Positions 16,201 through 17,202 of a stretch of DNA of 17,202 nucleotides are shown in pieces (positions within the stretch are counted from its first letter, which is position 1; each line of letters opens with the position of its first letter). The notes under the pieces are model-generated. The model ran no database searches, was not told the DNA's origin, and saw nothing but the letters and a program-made list of their open reading frames with translations. Made by a program: the position numbers and the translations under genes. The DNA comes from CAKSFT01 sp045603125 (lineage in GTDB: Bacteria; Bacillota; Clostridia; UBA1381), in contig JAZULN010000065.1 of NCBI GenBank assembly GCA_045603125.1, positions 1 to 17,202 of the forward strand. Reading direction: 5' to 3'.

Positions 16201-17202
16201 GAGTATATGGTGACATGAAGTCTCCAGCTGATTATAAAGACGTTGTAAAGGTATTTGCTAACGTATTAGAAATTGGTGTTAATAAAATCGCTGAAATAAA
16301 GGGTAAAACTGTTGTTTTAAAATCTGATAGTGCAAAAACCTTCATGACAGAGGTCTTAAAGATTGACTATGTTGAAGGAATTATGACCGAAAACGGCATC
16401 ACATCATTATCAGGAAAGAACACTGTTTCAAGAGATGAAATAAAGGTTGCAGGCACAAAAATAAAGGTGCCGGAAAAATTAAACCATTTTAAAGATTATA
16501 TCGGAAAAAATGTACGGGTATATTATGATTGCTCGGTTGATGGTGTGAAAACATTGGTATTTTTAGCAGAAAATAACCTAAACCCAATCTACCAATTTGA
16601 TTTAGATGACTTTATAACACTAAATGACAATAAACTTACATATGAGGTAGAGGGTAGAGATAAAACAATAGCTATCAACGAAAATGTGCAAATGATACTA
16701 AACGGTGTATTGAAGGATTCCTTTGATGAGAGTATTTTTAAAGCACAAAATGGTGATGTTACGGTTCTTACAGTTTACGACAAGAACGATTATATCATAG
16801 TAAATTCATATAAGGATTTTTATGTAACAAAGATAAGCGCAGAATCGGAAAAACTTTATAATTCAACAAACTATAAGACCAATACCGAACTTACAATGCT
16901 AAACCTTAAAAAGGGCGATGTATATGAAGAGGTATACATTTATGATGCAGAGGGAAATAGAGCTGCATTTTCAGATATTCCGCTAAACAGTGTTTTGGCT
17001 GTAAAAGCAGATGATGTAAATAAGATTATTACTGTTATAATTTATAGTGAGGGATATCAAAATGTTAAGGTTACATCTCAAAATGGTGATGAGATAACAG
17101 TAGTTCAAGAAGGCGAAGTGCAAAAAGAATTTGAATTTAAAGTTGGTGATAGCCTTAGAAATTCAACCATCAATCTGGAAGCCGGAGAAAAATATAACTT
17201 AT
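13236..17202 (+). CDS. SLH-domain surface protein with an N-terminal CBM/Ig unit, 3' end beyond window
   Basis: Predicted secreted protein held on the cell wall by S-layer-homology domains. ATG 13236 follows AAAGGAGGAA, 35 nt after the previous stop, so it is very likely cotranscribed. The frame stays open to the right edge (1322 complete codons). Residues 1-24 are a signal peptide ending ASA. Residues 47-318 are a CBM/Ig unit like those of the upstream protein. A further Ig-like region follows (about 319-415), then a mostly helical stretch (about 420-640). Three SLH domains start near residues 662 (FKDVPESHWAY), 722 (FSDVDVNAWYAES) and 783 (FEDSDL), with TREAAAKI and FRPKGYCKRAEIAKM. A more diverged SLH-like stretch follows, including FSDVDESHEHYLEIYEV at 912. 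The remaining C-terminal part is beta-rich (VRVYYDC near residue 1090) and unassigned. Likely role: displaying the binding module at the surface beside the secreted enzyme. Confidence 0.9.
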   Translation, partial: MKKIISFALSVALALNVFGTIASAEENTPEQASTPLYADYVKSDTMPANMITADPGCSDWDAINNKYLTRLSWNFHFDAITGGYNGNTYRFIVDPRYGSEKAYKVNPVGKTLNHMSGDFEKGKNYIISAWVKDARTKDTVPYSEFSVAVMNAGWTNVFSGSKMTLSNEWQQYIDIFSTPSNYTSLKYLQFGVPSENTFYDGQGFLMDEIYVSEEVPFDISVKAAKTDVEQGGTQNFTAEMLNQVGVKGKVNQGVKWYVVNLDRTEKITTGFEFSANAADTTLTVGKDVPLGKYIVMAESTLDQKFKKGVEIEVKRKTLVDNGTILVESDKPGKESFNAFDKFTLTASGVSVGDVTWYALKENRQDFEDKIKVTPIENSLKANVEFLDGIENGTYYVIAEQKSNDTVRTGFKVVVDNSTAIDSIITDFNSGSFTEWESDFERYVILLGEDSEVYKKADKAEILKLIVEQAKVEKFTKENINNLFKGILILSLYNKNDKNVVLNDENGDFNFETELGLTEIGGIYELYKNLITKEGKDKVLAELVGKNITSVKEFKEILAEKAFYAAIAYPNVYGVQYLKDVLTMENLTALGIDEGKYFDTDLRSGYHKEIARKELTKAQLEAILARDIKGEPEDEYEKPSGEDTEFEFPQDFNPEIGDNVKTFKDVPESHWAYADIYFLTEIGAISGVSADYFAPDQLITREAAAKIITKAFNLKMKDESKSFSDVDVNAWYAESIKIAASNGVVNGISDDKFGVGMPVTRQDLCVMIVRAINTDMAELDAVTFEDSDLISEYAKKAVSYLNMLSVVNGYDDNTFRPKGYCKRAEIAKMVSKVINIMENESGDGKVEYSKAEELLFGLGAVDVEKYSKNTKVLRAELAEFIYDICIRKEYDLDEEWKNNTKNDPTPRPMREKFSDVDESHEHYLEIYEVVGNGYMDGISTTIFAPDIQVNLIYVVRTALDIMGYEKIAQSFGGTDEAYFELANSLGMLDGVYGDMKSPADYKDVVKVFANVLEIGVNKIAEIKGKTVVLKSDSAKTFMTEVLKIDYVEGIMTENGITSLSGKNTVSRDEIKVAGTKIKVPEKLNHFKDYIGKNVRVYYDCSVDGVKTLVFLAENNLNPIYQFDLDDFITLNDNKLTYEVEGRDKTIAINENVQMILNGVLKDSFDESIFKAQNGDVTVLTVYDKNDYIIVNSYKDFYVTKISAESEKLYNSTNYKTNTELTMLNLKKGDVYEEVYIYDAEGNRAAFSDIPLNSVLAVKADDVNKIITVIIYSEGYQNVKVTSQNGDEITVVQEGEVQKEFEFKVGDSLRNSTINLEAGEKYNL
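13374..14190 (+). repeat. CBM/Ig unit 5, subtype alpha, in the SLH protein
   Basis: Residues 47-318 of the SLH protein. It starts PANMITADPGC and follows unit 2 closely through HMSGDFEKGKNYIISAWVKD, NEWQQYIDIF, TPSNYTSLKYLQFG and MDEIYVSEE. The Ig half keeps NQVGVKGKVNQ and PLGKYIVMAES but is more diverged than the CBM half. Confidence 0.83.

Overview
This AT-rich window looks like chromosome from a Gram-positive anaerobe of the class Clostridia, probably an uncultured gut or rumen lineage. The evidence is a clostridial-type pyruvate, phosphate dikinase, a lipoprotein solute-binding protein of the DUF3502 type, an S-layer-homology (SLH) surface protein, strong AGGAGG-like ribosome sites and U-tract terminators. 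The genus cannot be fixed from the sequence alone.

Layout. Positions 1-2517 hold ppdK, a core-metabolism gene cut by the left window edge and closed by a perfect 12-bp-stem terminator. Next comes a glycan-use cluster. It begins with a lone lipoprotein sugar-binding protein (2719-4224), followed by a two-hairpin terminator zone where it converges with an AraC-family regulator (4345-5211, minus strand). Diverging from the regulator is a rightward run of three genes with gaps of only 35-37 nt: a cytoplasmic glycoside hydrolase family 2 enzyme (5310-7088), a secreted 2024-residue right-handed beta-helix protein with an Fn3-like domain and four repeats of a CBM-like plus Ig-like unit (7126-13200), and an SLH surface protein that starts with a fifth copy of the same unit (13236 to beyond the right edge). 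No gene-free stretch exceeds about 200 bases, and I see no tRNA, rRNA, CRISPR array or insertion sequence.

How it may work together. A near-identical 33-bp element (31 of 33 bases match by eye) lies just upstream of the -35 box of both the solute-binding-protein promoter and the GH2-operon promoter. In both promoters the distance to the -35 box and the 17-bp -35/-10 spacer are the same. The second copy also covers the translation start and ribosome site of the AraC gene. The simplest reading is that the AraC-type protein senses a sugar, activates both promoters and controls itself. In this model the secreted beta-helix protein cuts an extracellular glycan, the SLH protein shows the same binding module on the cell surface, the lipoprotein delivers oligosaccharides to an ABC importer encoded elsewhere, and the GH2 enzyme finishes degradation in the cytoplasm. 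The substrate is unknown.

Most interesting points: the shared operator with fixed promoter geometry, the overlapping face-to-face promoters at the AraC/GH2 divergence, the binding module shared between a secreted enzyme and a wall-anchored protein, and an abrupt codon-usage change inside ppdK that may mark a recombination or assembly junction.
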